Numbered from the stretch's first letter, positions 1 through 6,682 are shown. The stretch: DNA of 64,000 nt from Exiguobacterium sp. s193 (GCF_018618755.1 NZ_JACSMR010000001.1:698618-762617); one strand, 5' to 3'. Notes: generated from the letters alone by a model not told the origin. Numbers and translations are program-made.

Positions 1-672
1 ATCCGTTTCTCCGGCACGCATCACAAGTTTTTCCTTAATGAAAATCGACGTCACTTCCTGAGAAAGTAAATCGACATACACATCCACACCAAGTTCCGGC
101 CCGTCCAAAAACTCCTGGACGATCAAACCTTCCGATTGGTCAAATAAATGCTCGACTTCAGGGAGCGACCCGACCCGGCTGACGGCGATACTCGCACTCC
201 CGTTTCGCGGTTTGACGAAAACCGGGAAATCGATTTCCTGCAATGCGAGGGCTTCTTGAAAAGCAGCTAGCGTATGATAGGTTTTTGCGTGTGCGATGCC
301 TTGTCCGACACAATGCGTATACATCGCATACTTATCAAAACAAAGTGCACATGCTTCCTGCGGTGAAACGACGACGGTCACACCGATCGTCTCAAACCGA
401 TCATGTGCCGCAGCAAGTGATTCAAGTTCCGGATCTATCAACGATAAAAGCGCCGTCACTTGCTGCTGCTGACAAAGTTCAAGCAAATGATCGATATAAT
501 CCGGATGAGTGATTTCGGGTACGATATAGTGGTGATGTGCCATGTAGAGGGCTGGTGCGAGTGGACTACAATCCGCCGCACTGACCTGACCATCTTTAAA
601 CTCTCTTACAAAATACTCGACTAGCTTTGCGCGACGTCCGGCACTTGTAATCAATAGATGGGGTCTTCTCAT
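1..672 (-). CDS. ATP-grasp domain protein (carbamoyl-phosphate-synthase-like), 3' end outside window
   Basis: The reverse strand from 672 stays open for 224 codons to the window edge. It starts MRRPHLLITSAGRR after a strong AAAAAGGAG site. The N-terminus has a pre-ATP-grasp Rossmann look (LLITSAGRR, then SAADCSPLAPALYMA), followed by a segment reading VFVKPRNGSASIAVS and then VQEFLDGPELGVDVY. These are the nucleotide-binding lysine/glycine loop and the metal/ATP strand typical of ATP-grasp ligases. Such proteins join a carboxylate to an amine or thiol using ATP. Stand-alone members act in peptide, polyamine or cell-wall precursor modification, and the substrate cannot be told here. The C-terminal catalytic part lies beyond position 1, so no specific enzyme can be named. 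The family call is firm, the role unknown. Confidence 0.8.
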   Translation of the reverse strand, partial: MRRPHLLITSAGRRAKLVEYFVREFKDGQVSAADCSPLAPALYMAHHHYIVPEITHPDYIDHLLELCQQQQVTALLSLIDPELESLAAAHDRFETIGVTVVVSPQEACALCFDKYAMYTHCVGQGIAHAKTYHTLAAFQEALALQEIDFPVFVKPRNGSASIAVSRVGSLPEVEHLFDQSEGLIVQEFLDGPELGVDVYVDLLSQEVTSIFIKEKLVMRAGETD

Positions 673-763
673 ATCGTCCGCTCCTTTTTGTGTATTACCT
701 AAAAGGATTCGCTCTCACACGAACCGAACCCTTTTTTGTATCGTATTAACTAGGACAGAAGTC

Positions 764-1261
764 TCAGGATATCCTGATTGGTTGTTCCGCTAACCGTTTT
801 CTTCGAATCAGACGATATAATAAAATACCGATGATTGCTCCAGTCCCGTCCAGTAACACATCTTGAATGAGCCCTGTCCGACCACCCGTTACGATTTGAT
901 GAAACTCATCGAACACGGCAAGTGTCGTCGCTAACGTATAGGCAAATAAACCCGCTAACACATAAGGACGTAATAAACGAAATGTTAAGTCAATCAAGGC
1001 AAAACCGAGTACAATGAAAATAGACAGATGAGCGCCCTTACGAATAAAAAATTCGATGAAGCCAGACGCACCAAGCGCTTGAACACTGACTTCTCCGTGG
1101 TAATCAAATGATACGAACCGAAATGAGTCGACAAAGTCTAAATTAAAAAAACGCGATAATCCGGGTTTTAGTGACTGTTCCTCATACGGCATCGAACTCG
1201 AAATGAATAGGATGATGACGATGAGTAATGTGACGTAACCGGACCATGGAATCTTGCGCAC
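764..1261 (-). CDS. VanZ family membrane protein (copy 1)
   Basis: A 165-residue integral membrane protein with about four hydrophobic segments (near residues 7-24, 75-95, 97-115 and 130-150). It carries the VanZ family signature: FIRKGAH before the second membrane helix, and DEFHQ plus GGRTG and DVLLDGTGA near the C-terminus. The start is GTG at 1261, 9 nt after GGGAGG. VanZ was named for low-level teicoplanin resistance in the vanA cluster, but chromosomal homologues are widespread and their biochemical role is not settled. A paralogue with the same motifs lies at 15570-16082. It is transcribed alone, with no partner gene to suggest a specific job. Confidence 0.85.
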   Translation of the reverse strand: MRKIPWSGYVTLLIVIILFISSSMPYEEQSLKPGLSRFFNLDFVDSFRFVSFDYHGEVSVQALGASGFIEFFIRKGAHLSIFIVLGFALIDLTFRLLRPYVLAGLFAYTLATTLAVFDEFHQIVTGGRTGLIQDVLLDGTGAIIGILLYRLIRRKRLAEQPIRIS

Positions 1262-1424
1262 TGTACAATCCCTCCCTCGCTAATCTACGTTCTAGAATAC
1301 CATGTTATGACTAAAACACATCCTACTCTGATAGCAATCCATGTTTAATATTAATCCCATTTCATACATAATTACTCATTTTACATTATTAGAAAAACTT
1401 TTTTTTACAGTCAACAGGTTTGCT

Positions 1425-1453
1425 TTGTACTCTAAATGGTTATTTAGTACTAT
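1425..1453 (+). promoter_or_regulatory. Promoter of XRE regulator gene with internal palindrome
   Basis: TTGTAC (1425-1430), a 17-nt spacer and TACTAT (1448-1453) form a sigma-A type promoter. The spacer holds a perfect inverted repeat CTAAAT-GGTT-ATTTAG (1432-1447), a plausible operator for autoregulation by the XRE protein encoded just downstream. Confidence 0.6.
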
Positions 1454-1485
1454 ATGTAAGGTGAAAAGAATAGGAGTTGAGGGCT

Positions 1486-1905
1486 TTGAATCGCGCTCTT
1501 GGGAAAAAAATCATGCAACTACGAAAACAACACAGGTATACCCAGAAATACCTCGCCGAAAGGTGCGGTGAGTCGACGACCTCGATTTCTGCTTACGAAC
1601 GTGGACAACGAATGCCGAGCGTACAAACTTTGGAGCGACTCGCAATCGCACTCAATACGACAGTCATTGACTTAACGGATCCGGAACATGTCCAACATCC
1701 GACACTGACAGAATTCATCTCGTCATCGATTGAGCCGTTAAAACCAATCGACTTTAAGCACGTTCTCGAAGATATCCTCGTTCACTTGACGCTCTCGAAC
1801 GAAGTTTACTTTGATGGTCGCTTGTTGCCACAAGATGTCCGAGACGAGATGGCGTCGTCCGTCAATCAAGCATTGCAGCATGGACTCGAATCCATCGAAG
1901 CCTAA
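1486..1905 (+). CDS. XRE/Cro-type helix-turn-helix transcriptional regulator
   Basis: A 139-residue protein whose first 65 residues are an XRE-type HTH (LGKKIMQLRKQHRYTQ, then SISAYERGQRMPS, then LERLAIALNTTVIDLTD). The C-terminal 70 residues have no recognisable domain and may be for oligomerisation or ligand sensing. The TTG start at 1486 is preferred because AGGAG (1472-1476) lies 9 nt upstream; a TTG at 1477 would abut that site. The promoter at 1425-1453 contains a CTAAAT inverted repeat, and the convergent neighbour has a similar CTAAAAT repeat upstream. A local regulatory circuit is therefore possible, but this is inference. Confidence 0.8.
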   Translation: MNRALGKKIMQLRKQHRYTQKYLAERCGESTTSISAYERGQRMPSVQTLERLAIALNTTVIDLTDPEHVQHPTLTEFISSSIEPLKPIDFKHVLEDILVHLTLSNEVYFDGRLLPQDVRDEMASSVNQALQHGLESIEA

Positions 1906-1965
1906 AAAAACACGATGAGAAGTAGCAAGGAACATCGTTCCCCTATACTTCTCATCGTGTTTTTT
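1905..1965. terminator. Bidirectional rho-independent terminator
   Basis: A long perfect stem (AACACGATGAGAAGTA pairing with TACTTCTCATCGTGTT) has A- and T-tracts on both sides. It lies between the convergent XRE regulator and the small protein at 1968-2285. Confidence 0.9.
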
Positions 1966-1967
1966 AA

Positions 1968-2285
1968 TCAATCCGTTTTGACGATATGATGAATGTATAA
2001 CTGTTCGTCTTCGTATGTCGCTTCAAGCAAACGACTGAAAAATGTTGTTCCAGCTGACTTTTCTGCAAGGAATACACGTTCAAATCGACGGTGTGCTTGT
2101 TCAAGAAAACTGAATTTCAACTCGCGTTCAGTGGATTTAAATGTTAGGTGTGTCCCGACTTGACCGAAGGCGTCAGTGAGCGTTTGTGATTCGACGAATT
2201 GATACGTCTCTTTCGGAAACAAAGTCGCGATGAAGGTAAAACAGCTGTCTTGCATGGTTTGAAATCGTGCTATTTTTTTATCCAT
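1968..2285 (-). CDS. Hypothetical protein, about 105 residues
   Basis: A soluble basic protein (MDKKIARFQTMQDSCF...) with no signal peptide and no membrane segment. I do not recognise the family. It is rich in Phe and Glu/Lys and predicted to be compact alpha/beta. The ATG at 2285 is preferred: GGAGG directly abuts an upstream in-frame ATG (2297), so that one cannot be used efficiently, while the second lies 12 nt from the site. It is convergent with the XRE regulator and shares its terminator. The upstream region contains the inverted repeat ACTAAAAT-N12-ATTTTAGT (2322-2349), which may be an operator. Confidence 0.6.
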   Translation of the reverse strand: MDKKIARFQTMQDSCFTFIATLFPKETYQFVESQTLTDAFGQVGTHLTFKSTERELKFSFLEQAHRRFERVFLAEKSAGTTFFSRLLEATYEDEQLYIHHIVKTD

Positions 2286-2321
2286 AACCGTTTTCATCCT
2301 CCGAATTCACTAATTAACTGG

Positions 2322-2349
2322 ACTAAAATATAATCTGCACCATTTTAGT
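2322..2349. promoter_or_regulatory. Inverted repeat upstream of 1968-2285, possible operator
   Basis: Perfect 8-bp arms ACTAAAAT and ATTTTAGT are separated by 12 nt. They resemble the CTAAAT/ATTTAG palindrome inside the XRE gene promoter, which suggests the same regulator could bind both. The binding is inferred. Confidence 0.35.
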
Positions 2350-2442
2350 TATTACCCTGACTTTTGACTCATTCAAACAAATATTTGAAATATTATTTTA
2401 ATTTTAACCTCTATCATTTTGTCATGAAATCAAATGTTAGTC

Positions 2443-2482
2443 AAAAATAACCCGGTCAGCGTCTGCCGACCGGGTTATTTTC
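2443..2482 (-). terminator. Terminator of the candidate RiPP operon
   Basis: A perfect stem AAAATAACCCGGTC / GACCGGGTTATTTT stands immediately downstream of the stop of the methyltransferase-like gene, with a T-rich tail on the reverse strand. Confidence 0.85.
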
Positions 2483-2485
2483 TGT

Positions 2486-3229
2486 TCATGCTAATTTGTT
2501 TAACTCTAAGATATGAACCGTTTTTCCCGCATACAAGATTTGACCGGAATACTTCGAGAGCTTCGCAAATTCAAACAGTGTCGACGGGTCATAGAGATAC
2601 TCGACCGCGTATCCGACTTTTTCATCTGCTACTGATTTTAAATACAAGTTTAAAATCAATCGTTCACCGTCAATCTTTTGACCATAAAATAACGTACAAT
2701 CGTTCATTCGCTTCGAGGCGATTGGTTGGACATGCTGTTTCAAGTGCCCGATATTATGAAGATTGACCAACAGCCGACCATCGACCGTCAACAGCTGCCG
2801 AATGTTTCGGAAAAACAACAGTAATTCTCCCCGCGAGTAGCGGGCAATCGTCGTCCCCGGTAAAACCAACCTATCAAATGCTTCAAAACCGACCGCATCA
2901 ACGACGTCATGACTGAGAGCATAGACTTTATGCAAAAATCGTGACGAAATCCCTTCAAGACGACTCGCTTCTGGTTCGACGAGATACAAGTCATATCCTT
3001 CCGCAGACAGCGTGTTGAATAACTCCGGATCAAACGTTCCGTACAACAGAATCCGTTCGTCCCGACTCAAGTAACGACGGTAAAACGTCAACTCATCAAT
3101 TTCAGGTAGCTGCATCGTTTCTTGATAAAGACGCATGAACCGCTCATCCGCATTGAAGTTATCGAGAACTTTTACTTTTGAATAACTTCCTTTACGTGAA
3201 AACGGTCCAAATAGTGGGGCATCAGCCAT
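2486..3229 (-). CDS. Class I SAM-dependent methyltransferase-like protein, third gene of candidate RiPP operon
   Basis: A 247-residue Rossmann-like protein. The pattern ERILLYGTFDPELFNTLSAEG, then LYLVEPEASRLEGIS, then FDRLVLPGTTIARYS and NIRQLLTVDGRLLVNLHN follows motifs I to V of class I methyltransferases (FDxIxxP, then LxxGGRLxxxxxN). Motif I lacks the usual GxGxG, reading YGTFD, so cofactor binding may be altered. The gene overlaps the stop of the upstream gene by 8 bp and has its own GGAG site, so the two are translationally coupled. A terminator follows directly. By position it may modify, or help modify, the small peptide encoded at 4517-4663. That role is inference. Confidence 0.65.
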   Translation of the reverse strand: MADAPLFGPFSRKGSYSKVKVLDNFNADERFMRLYQETMQLPEIDELTFYRRYLSRDERILLYGTFDPELFNTLSAEGYDLYLVEPEASRLEGISSRFLHKVYALSHDVVDAVGFEAFDRLVLPGTTIARYSRGELLLFFRNIRQLLTVDGRLLVNLHNIGHLKQHVQPIASKRMNDCTLFYGQKIDGERLILNLYLKSVADEKVGYAVEYLYDPSTLFEFAKLSKYSGQILYAGKTVHILELNKLA

Positions 3230-4433
3230 GATAAATCAACTCCTTGTATGCTTGAATCGCCGTTTCATAATCGCCACCAAGCCGGTCCGGTAAGACATCG
3301 AACCGGTCCTTTTGATCCGCCTCTAAAATCCATAAAAATGCTTCGTCTGTTTCAAACAGTTGATTCGTCGTCAGTTCAAAGACGAAACACCCTTCCCGGT
3401 TATGAATGCCGATCATTGTCAACGGTCCAATTTTTCCGAGTGTTCGTGGTAAATCAAGGGTTGAATATGGCGTGACAAGTTGACTTTCCGTCATGAAAGA
3501 GGCTGCGAGTTGATAGAGTAACGGATACAGTGCCAGTTCTTGGCGCGAAGCAAGTGGCGAGAAGGACTGGCGTTGCTGTTCTCGCAACTTACTGACGTTG
3601 ATACCGAGCATATCACTTAGACAAATTTGCTGACCATAATCAGCACAGATGCCATCTTTAAAGATAAAGAGCCGATGGGATACCGTCATACCGACGAGTG
3701 TCGCATAATCGAGAATCCCGATCTGCCGTTCGCGGTTCGGGACACGGCTCGTTGCGTGCCATGTCGCAAATGCTTCTTCAAGTTCCGACCGACTGACGAC
3801 GGCGAGCTGTGTTTTTATATCGAGTGCTAATGTATCTGAAAATGCCATCAAGACAGGCGTCCGACTCATCAATTCGATGACCGGTAAATCGTGCCGTATC
3901 GTTTGGTCGACATACAATACACTATTGATCGTCATTTGATCAAATAATGTCGGATTGATGGAATCCAGCAGACTCGTTTCTTCGACATAGACGTGCCGAA
4001 GTGGTTGCGGATGCCGAGACGTTACCTCAGGATAGACACCTGTGAATAAAGACATGAGTGCGTCTTGCAAGGCAGTCGGGGCGTACGCGGCGATGGGCTC
4101 TTCAAACGGAAGCGTAATGCCATTTAAAAAGTACGGATCCCCGAACAACACATCCCCCTTATCATTCATCAGATGAAACTGGACATGAAGCATTTTTTGT
4201 TGGAGGTAGGCGACGAGACGCATCGTCCGTTCCCCTGAACCACGGAGAATGAACAAATAATGTTCAAATTCTTGAAAGTCCATGTAGTCCAGTAAATCGA
4301 GAAACGTATGTGTGTTGTAATCATAATGGTCGAACGAAAAACGATGTGTCTGACAAAAAGCGATAAAGGCTTCTGTCGGTTCAAGCTGATGCAGCCACCC
4401 TTCGCTCTCTGTGAGTACGGTCAGTCCAATCAT
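3222..4433 (-). CDS. Unknown protein with PqqD/RRE-like C-terminal segment, second gene of candidate RiPP operon
   Basis: A 403-residue soluble protein, not recognised as a known enzyme. The last 60 residues (FELTTNQLFETDEAFLWILE, then DRFDVLPDRLGG, then YETAIQAYKELIYHG) have the shape of a PqqD-type winged helix: a strand, LxxTxxAxxxxL, an acidic linker, then a helix ending in a glycine. In RiPP clusters this fold is the RiPP recognition element that grips leader peptides. The match is by pattern only. The ATG at 4433 is chosen because AAAGGAG lies 7 nt upstream; an earlier in-frame ATG (4439) is too close. It sits between the peptide gene, separated by an attenuator hairpin, and the methyltransferase gene, which it overlaps. 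Confidence 0.55.
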   Translation of the reverse strand: MIGLTVLTESEGWLHQLEPTEAFIAFCQTHRFSFDHYDYNTHTFLDLLDYMDFQEFEHYLFILRGSGERTMRLVAYLQQKMLHVQFHLMNDKGDVLFGDPYFLNGITLPFEEPIAAYAPTALQDALMSLFTGVYPEVTSRHPQPLRHVYVEETSLLDSINPTLFDQMTINSVLYVDQTIRHDLPVIELMSRTPVLMAFSDTLALDIKTQLAVVSRSELEEAFATWHATSRVPNRERQIGILDYATLVGMTVSHRLFIFKDGICADYGQQICLSDMLGINVSKLREQQRQSFSPLASRQELALYPLLYQLAASFMTESQLVTPYSTLDLPRTLGKIGPLTMIGIHNREGCFVFELTTNQLFETDEAFLWILEADQKDRFDVLPDRLGGDYETAIQAYKELIYHG

Positions 4434-4460
4434 GTCCATTCTCCTTTCATCTGATTGTGT

Positions 4461-4495
4461 AAAAAAGGGCTTCACACCGCTAGCGGAATGAAGCC
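4461..4495 (-). terminator. Intra-operon attenuator hairpin after the small peptide gene
   Basis: The stem GGCTTCA-tt-CCGC-TA-GCGG-tg-TGAAGCC is followed on the reverse strand by CTTTTTT. It lies in the 83-nt gap between the peptide gene and the next gene of the operon. A partial terminator in this position would give more peptide mRNA than enzyme mRNA, a layout often seen in bacteriocin and RiPP operons. Confidence 0.75.
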
Positions 4496-4516
4496 TCGCC
4501 ATCCGGCGGACGTTAA

Positions 4517-4663
4517 TTATGAAGTTTTTACTTGACGCTTCGCTACTGGTTTGACACGATCCATTTCCCGACTAGCCAAGGGTGCAACCGAGACCGTCGA
4601 AGCATTGAAGCACCAGCCACAAGACGAAATCGTACGGCGCGATTCTTTAAAGGTGAGATTCAT
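4517..4663 (-). CDS. 48-residue cysteine-containing peptide, candidate RiPP precursor
   Basis: A small reverse-strand gene starting MNLTFKESRRTISS, with core-like CGWCFNASTVSVAPLAS and a basic tail ending KRQVKTS. GAAAGGGG stands 8 nt before the ATG, a good ribosome site. Two cysteines form CGWC at residues 15-18, next to a Ser/Thr-rich stretch. It is the first gene of an operon. An attenuator hairpin separates it from a protein with an RRE-like tail and a methyltransferase-like protein, which is the layout of a modified-peptide cluster. No YcaO, radical SAM, LanM or lasso cyclase gene is visible nearby, so the modification, if any, is unknown. The peptide could also be a small regulatory or structural protein. 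The real-gene call rests on the ribosome site and operon context. Confidence 0.6.
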   Translation of the reverse strand: MNLTFKESRRTISSCGWCFNASTVSVAPLASREMDRVKPVAKRQVKTS

Positions 4664-4730
4664 AGGTGTTACCCCTTTCTTTCGTTTAGAATGGTCATCA
4701 AAAACGTTGACGAAATATCACAGTAAAAAG

Positions 4731-4760
4731 TTGGTGTTGTCCGGGCATCACTTCTATAAT
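4731..4760 (+). promoter_or_regulatory. Promoter of the PlcR-type regulator
   Basis: TTGGTG (4731-4736), an 18-nt spacer and a perfect TATAAT (4755-4760) lie 50 nt before the start codon. The region is shared with the divergent peptide operon. Confidence 0.65.
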
Positions 4761-4810
4761 AAAAGGAAAGACACGTTGTCGAATCCACTTGTATAGAAAG
4801 GACCGAATCC

Positions 4811-5683
4811 ATGGATCAATTCACGTCACCCCAGATTGGCCTTGCCCTTCGCCGCCTTCGCAAAAAACATAACTTGACGCAGAAGGATTTAGCGAATGGA
4901 ATTTGTAGCCAAGCGGAGATTAGTAAAATTGAAAGTGGTACACATTCACCAACGGTTGAACTACTTTTCTTAATATCGAAAAAGCTACAAGTTCCATTTT
5001 CTGCTTTTTTTGATCATGCTAATTATCGAGAATCATTTCATCAACTTGACGATGAATTACTAAAAAAATTTAGAAATAATGAATTTAAAGAAATATATGA
5101 AATTGTAAATGCTAAACTGCAAAGTACTTATATTGAGGAGGAAATTATTTTACTGCTTCAATACTACAGTAGTATCTCCGCTCATCGTTTACAAAAAATT
5201 GATTATAGAACTTGTATCGTTGTATTGCGTCAGTTATCAGAAAAATATTCTTCGACTTTTTACTCACCAAGCATGATTATTCGTATAAAATCTGCTATTG
5301 CAAATTTATATTCTGAAAATAAAAGTTATACACACAGTAGAAAAGTTTACGAAGAACTGATTGAGCTTGACTTTGAAAGCAACGAACTTTTGCTGGATAG
5401 AATTAGAATTCTTTACAATTTTTCAAAGACTCTTCTTCAACTTAAAGAATCAGAATATGCTTTAAATATCGTCGAAGAAGCCATTCAACAAAGTCTACGA
5501 TTTAAAGATATGTCTTTGTTAGGCCAACTCTATTATCAACAAGGTTTGTGTTTAGAGAGTTTAAATAAAAATAAAGAATTAATAAAACAGTCCTATTTCA
5601 AAGCGAGTATTTTTTTTGATCTTTTAAATATGAATGAGTATCGTCAAATCACACTTAAATATAAATCTGATTTTTTAAATTGA
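4811..5683 (+). CDS. plcR: PlcR-type (RNPP family) peptide-responsive transcriptional regulator
   Basis: A 290-residue protein with an XRE HTH (residues 9-65: LRRLRKKHNLTQKDL, then QAEISKIESGTHSP) followed by a helical TPR region to the C-terminus. By memory it matches Bacillus cereus-group PlcR along its length: AIANLYSEN, LIGQLYYQ-type LLGQLYYQQGLCL, and KASIFFDLLNM near the end all correspond to PlcR blocks. PlcR dimers bind an imported PapR peptide in the TPR groove and then activate promoters at high cell density. The start has AAAGGA 8 nt upstream. It is divergent from the candidate RiPP operon. Its stop codon directly abuts that of the convergent PapR-like gene. The gene is more AT-rich than the flanks, consistent with transfer. 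Receptor identity is confident; targets are unknown. Confidence 0.88.
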   Translation: MDQFTSPQIGLALRRLRKKHNLTQKDLANGICSQAEISKIESGTHSPTVELLFLISKKLQVPFSAFFDHANYRESFHQLDDELLKKFRNNEFKEIYEIVNAKLQSTYIEEEIILLLQYYSSISAHRLQKIDYRTCIVVLRQLSEKYSSTFYSPSMIIRIKSAIANLYSENKSYTHSRKVYEELIELDFESNELLLDRIRILYNFSKTLLQLKESEYALNIVEEAIQQSLRFKDMSLLGQLYYQQGLCLESLNKNKELIKQSYFKASIFFDLLNMNEYRQITLKYKSDFLN

Positions 5684-6079
5684 TTATGCTTTGTTACTGA
5701 TAATGTATTCATATGGTAAGTCTTGTTTTGCTAACGGTTTGACTACGTATTCGTACGGTAAGTCTTGTTTTGCTAACGGTTTGACTACGTATTCGTACGG
5801 CAAGTCTTGTTTTGCTAACGGTTTGACTACGTATTCGTACGGTAAATCTTGTTTTGCTAACGGTTTGACTACGTATTCGTACGGTAAGTCTTGTTTTGCT
5901 AACGGTTTGACTACGTATTCGTACGGTAAGTCTTGTTTTGCTAACGGTTTAACTACGTATTCGTACGGTAAGTCTTGTTTTGAAACTTGATTAATATTTT
6001 CTTGCGTATTCACAGCTGATGTTGATAAACCGATTACGACTACTCCTAGGCACAATGCCAATTTATTTTTCAAGTTCAT
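5684..6079 (-). CDS. papR: PapR-like multi-copy pheromone precursor (seven QDLPYEY repeats)
   Basis: A 131-residue secreted precursor. A Sec signal peptide (MNLKNKLALCLGVVVIGL, cut probably after STSA at residue 22) is followed by a short linker and six perfect 14-residue units KQDLPYEYVVKPLA. A seventh KQDLPYEY follows with a divergent tail. QDLPYEY has the same pattern as the B. cereus PapR heptapeptides (ADLPFEF, SDLPFEH): small or polar residue, D, L, P, aromatic, E, aromatic. Known PapR precursors carry one copy at the C-terminus. The ATG at 6079 is set by AGGAGG 9 nt upstream; open frame continues to 6211 without a ribosome site. It is convergent with the PlcR-type gene, with adjacent stop codons and no terminator between. 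Processing would need an extracellular protease and Opp import, neither encoded here. Confidence 0.87.
   Translation of the reverse strand: MNLKNKLALCLGVVVIGLSTSAVNTQENINQVSKQDLPYEYVVKPLAKQDLPYEYVVKPLAKQDLPYEYVVKPLAKQDLPYEYVVKPLAKQDLPYEYVVKPLAKQDLPYEYVVKPLAKQDLPYEYIISNKA
5705..5980 (-). repeat. Seven-copy 42-bp tandem repeat inside the pheromone precursor gene
   Basis: The 24-bp pheromone codons recur every 42 bp, starting at 5705, 5747, 5789, 5831, 5873, 5915 and 5957. Units differ by only a few silent or near-silent bases (GGT/GGC, AAG/AAA, TTG/TTA); the 3'-terminal copy is the most diverged in its tyrosine codons. This suggests recent expansion by slippage or unequal recombination, so copy number may vary between strains. 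Confidence 0.95.
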
Positions 6080-6101
6080 GAATAATGACCTCCTAATATT
6101 T

Positions 6102-6130
6102 TTATATGACTTATTAACATCATCATATAA
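6102..6130. promoter_or_regulatory. 8-bp inverted repeat in the pheromone gene leader
   Basis: TTATATGA (6102-6109) and TCATATAA (6123-6130) are perfect arms 13 nt apart, within the presumed -10 and leader region of the precursor gene. This may be an operator or an mRNA hairpin just before the ribosome site. Confidence 0.4.
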
Positions 6131-6147
6131 CCTTAGACCCCCTTCAG

Positions 6148-6165
6148 ATATTCGAATACGAATAT
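6148..6165. promoter_or_regulatory. 18-bp palindrome, candidate binding site of the PlcR-type regulator
   Basis: ATATTCG-AATA-CGAATAT has perfect 7-bp arms and a 4-bp centre. That is the same 7-4-7 geometry as the Bacillus PlcR box (TATGNAA-N4-TTNCATA), but with a different half-site. It lies about 70 bp upstream of the precursor start and 17 bp upstream of a TTATAT that could be a -10 box without a good -35. This is the position expected for an activator. Binding is inferred. Confidence 0.5.
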
Positions 6166-6330
6166 TTAAGGTATTTTGTACATTATTCACACGACAAGTT
6201 ACTTTCGGCATAGGTCATACGTCCTGAAAGATGTTGTTTTTTAACATTTTATCCATCATTGTGTCGAATCCATGTATAAAAATAGATTTTTTAGAATATT
6301 CCTTCATGCCTATTGTATTATTTCTTTCCT

Positions 6331-6380
6331 ATAAAATAGCGACCTCCCTGCTGAAAACATCAGCTGGAATGGTCGCTTTT
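6331..6380 (-). terminator. Terminator downstream of small membrane protein 6380-6553
   Basis: AGCGACC and GGTCGCT arms (6338-6344, 6371-6377), with an inner CTGA/TCAG stem and a reverse-strand ATTTTAT tail, immediately follow the stop codon. Confidence 0.7.
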
Positions 6381-6553
6381 CATTTAGAGGAACGTCGGAG
6401 TGTAATAAAATAACCGACACCAAGTATCAAAATCAAGCCGAGTAAAATCGTACTGATTGTCGTCCGGGTCGGCGATTCCGGTAAAAAGATCCCGAGCATC
6501 AAGTTAATACCTGCGATGATCAACACGAGCCAAACAATCGTTTTTGGTCGCAT
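6380..6553 (-). CDS. Small two-helix membrane protein
   Basis: A 57-residue protein (MRPKTIVWLVLIIAG, then LMLGIF, then TISTILLGLILILGVGYFITLRR) with two hydrophobic helices and a basic tail. This is a common pattern for tiny Bacillota membrane proteins of unknown role. The ATG at 6553 is chosen because AGGAGG lies 9 nt upstream; open frame extends to 6586 without a site. It has its own terminator and no partner gene. Confidence 0.7.
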   Translation of the reverse strand: MRPKTIVWLVLIIAGINLMLGIFLPESPTRTTISTILLGLILILGVGYFITLRRSSK

Positions 6554-6682
6554 CGTTTCTTCCCTCCTGTCGTGTCCATTCTTCATGTAAAATTCCTGCT
6601 AAGAATGCTGAGTCCTTTTTCAATTCCGCTCCCCGATATGGTATGTTGAGCGGAGAACAATCTTGAAGGAGGACGATTATTT

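Noticed and set aside
4517..4663. Small peptide as an AgrD-like cyclic autoinducer or lanthipeptide
   Set aside because: There is no AgrB, LanB/C/M or radical SAM gene nearby, and the peptide lacks the amphipathic leader and acidic tail of AgrD.
4664..4810. Canonical PlcR box between the peptide operon and the regulator
   Set aside because: No TATGNAA-N4-TTNCATA or close variant is present in the divergent region. Only a loose ATATTTCG-like half-site is seen.
5705..5980. Tandem array as a possible CRISPR
   Set aside because: The units are contiguous 42-bp coding repeats in frame with a signal peptide. There are no variable spacers and no cas genes.
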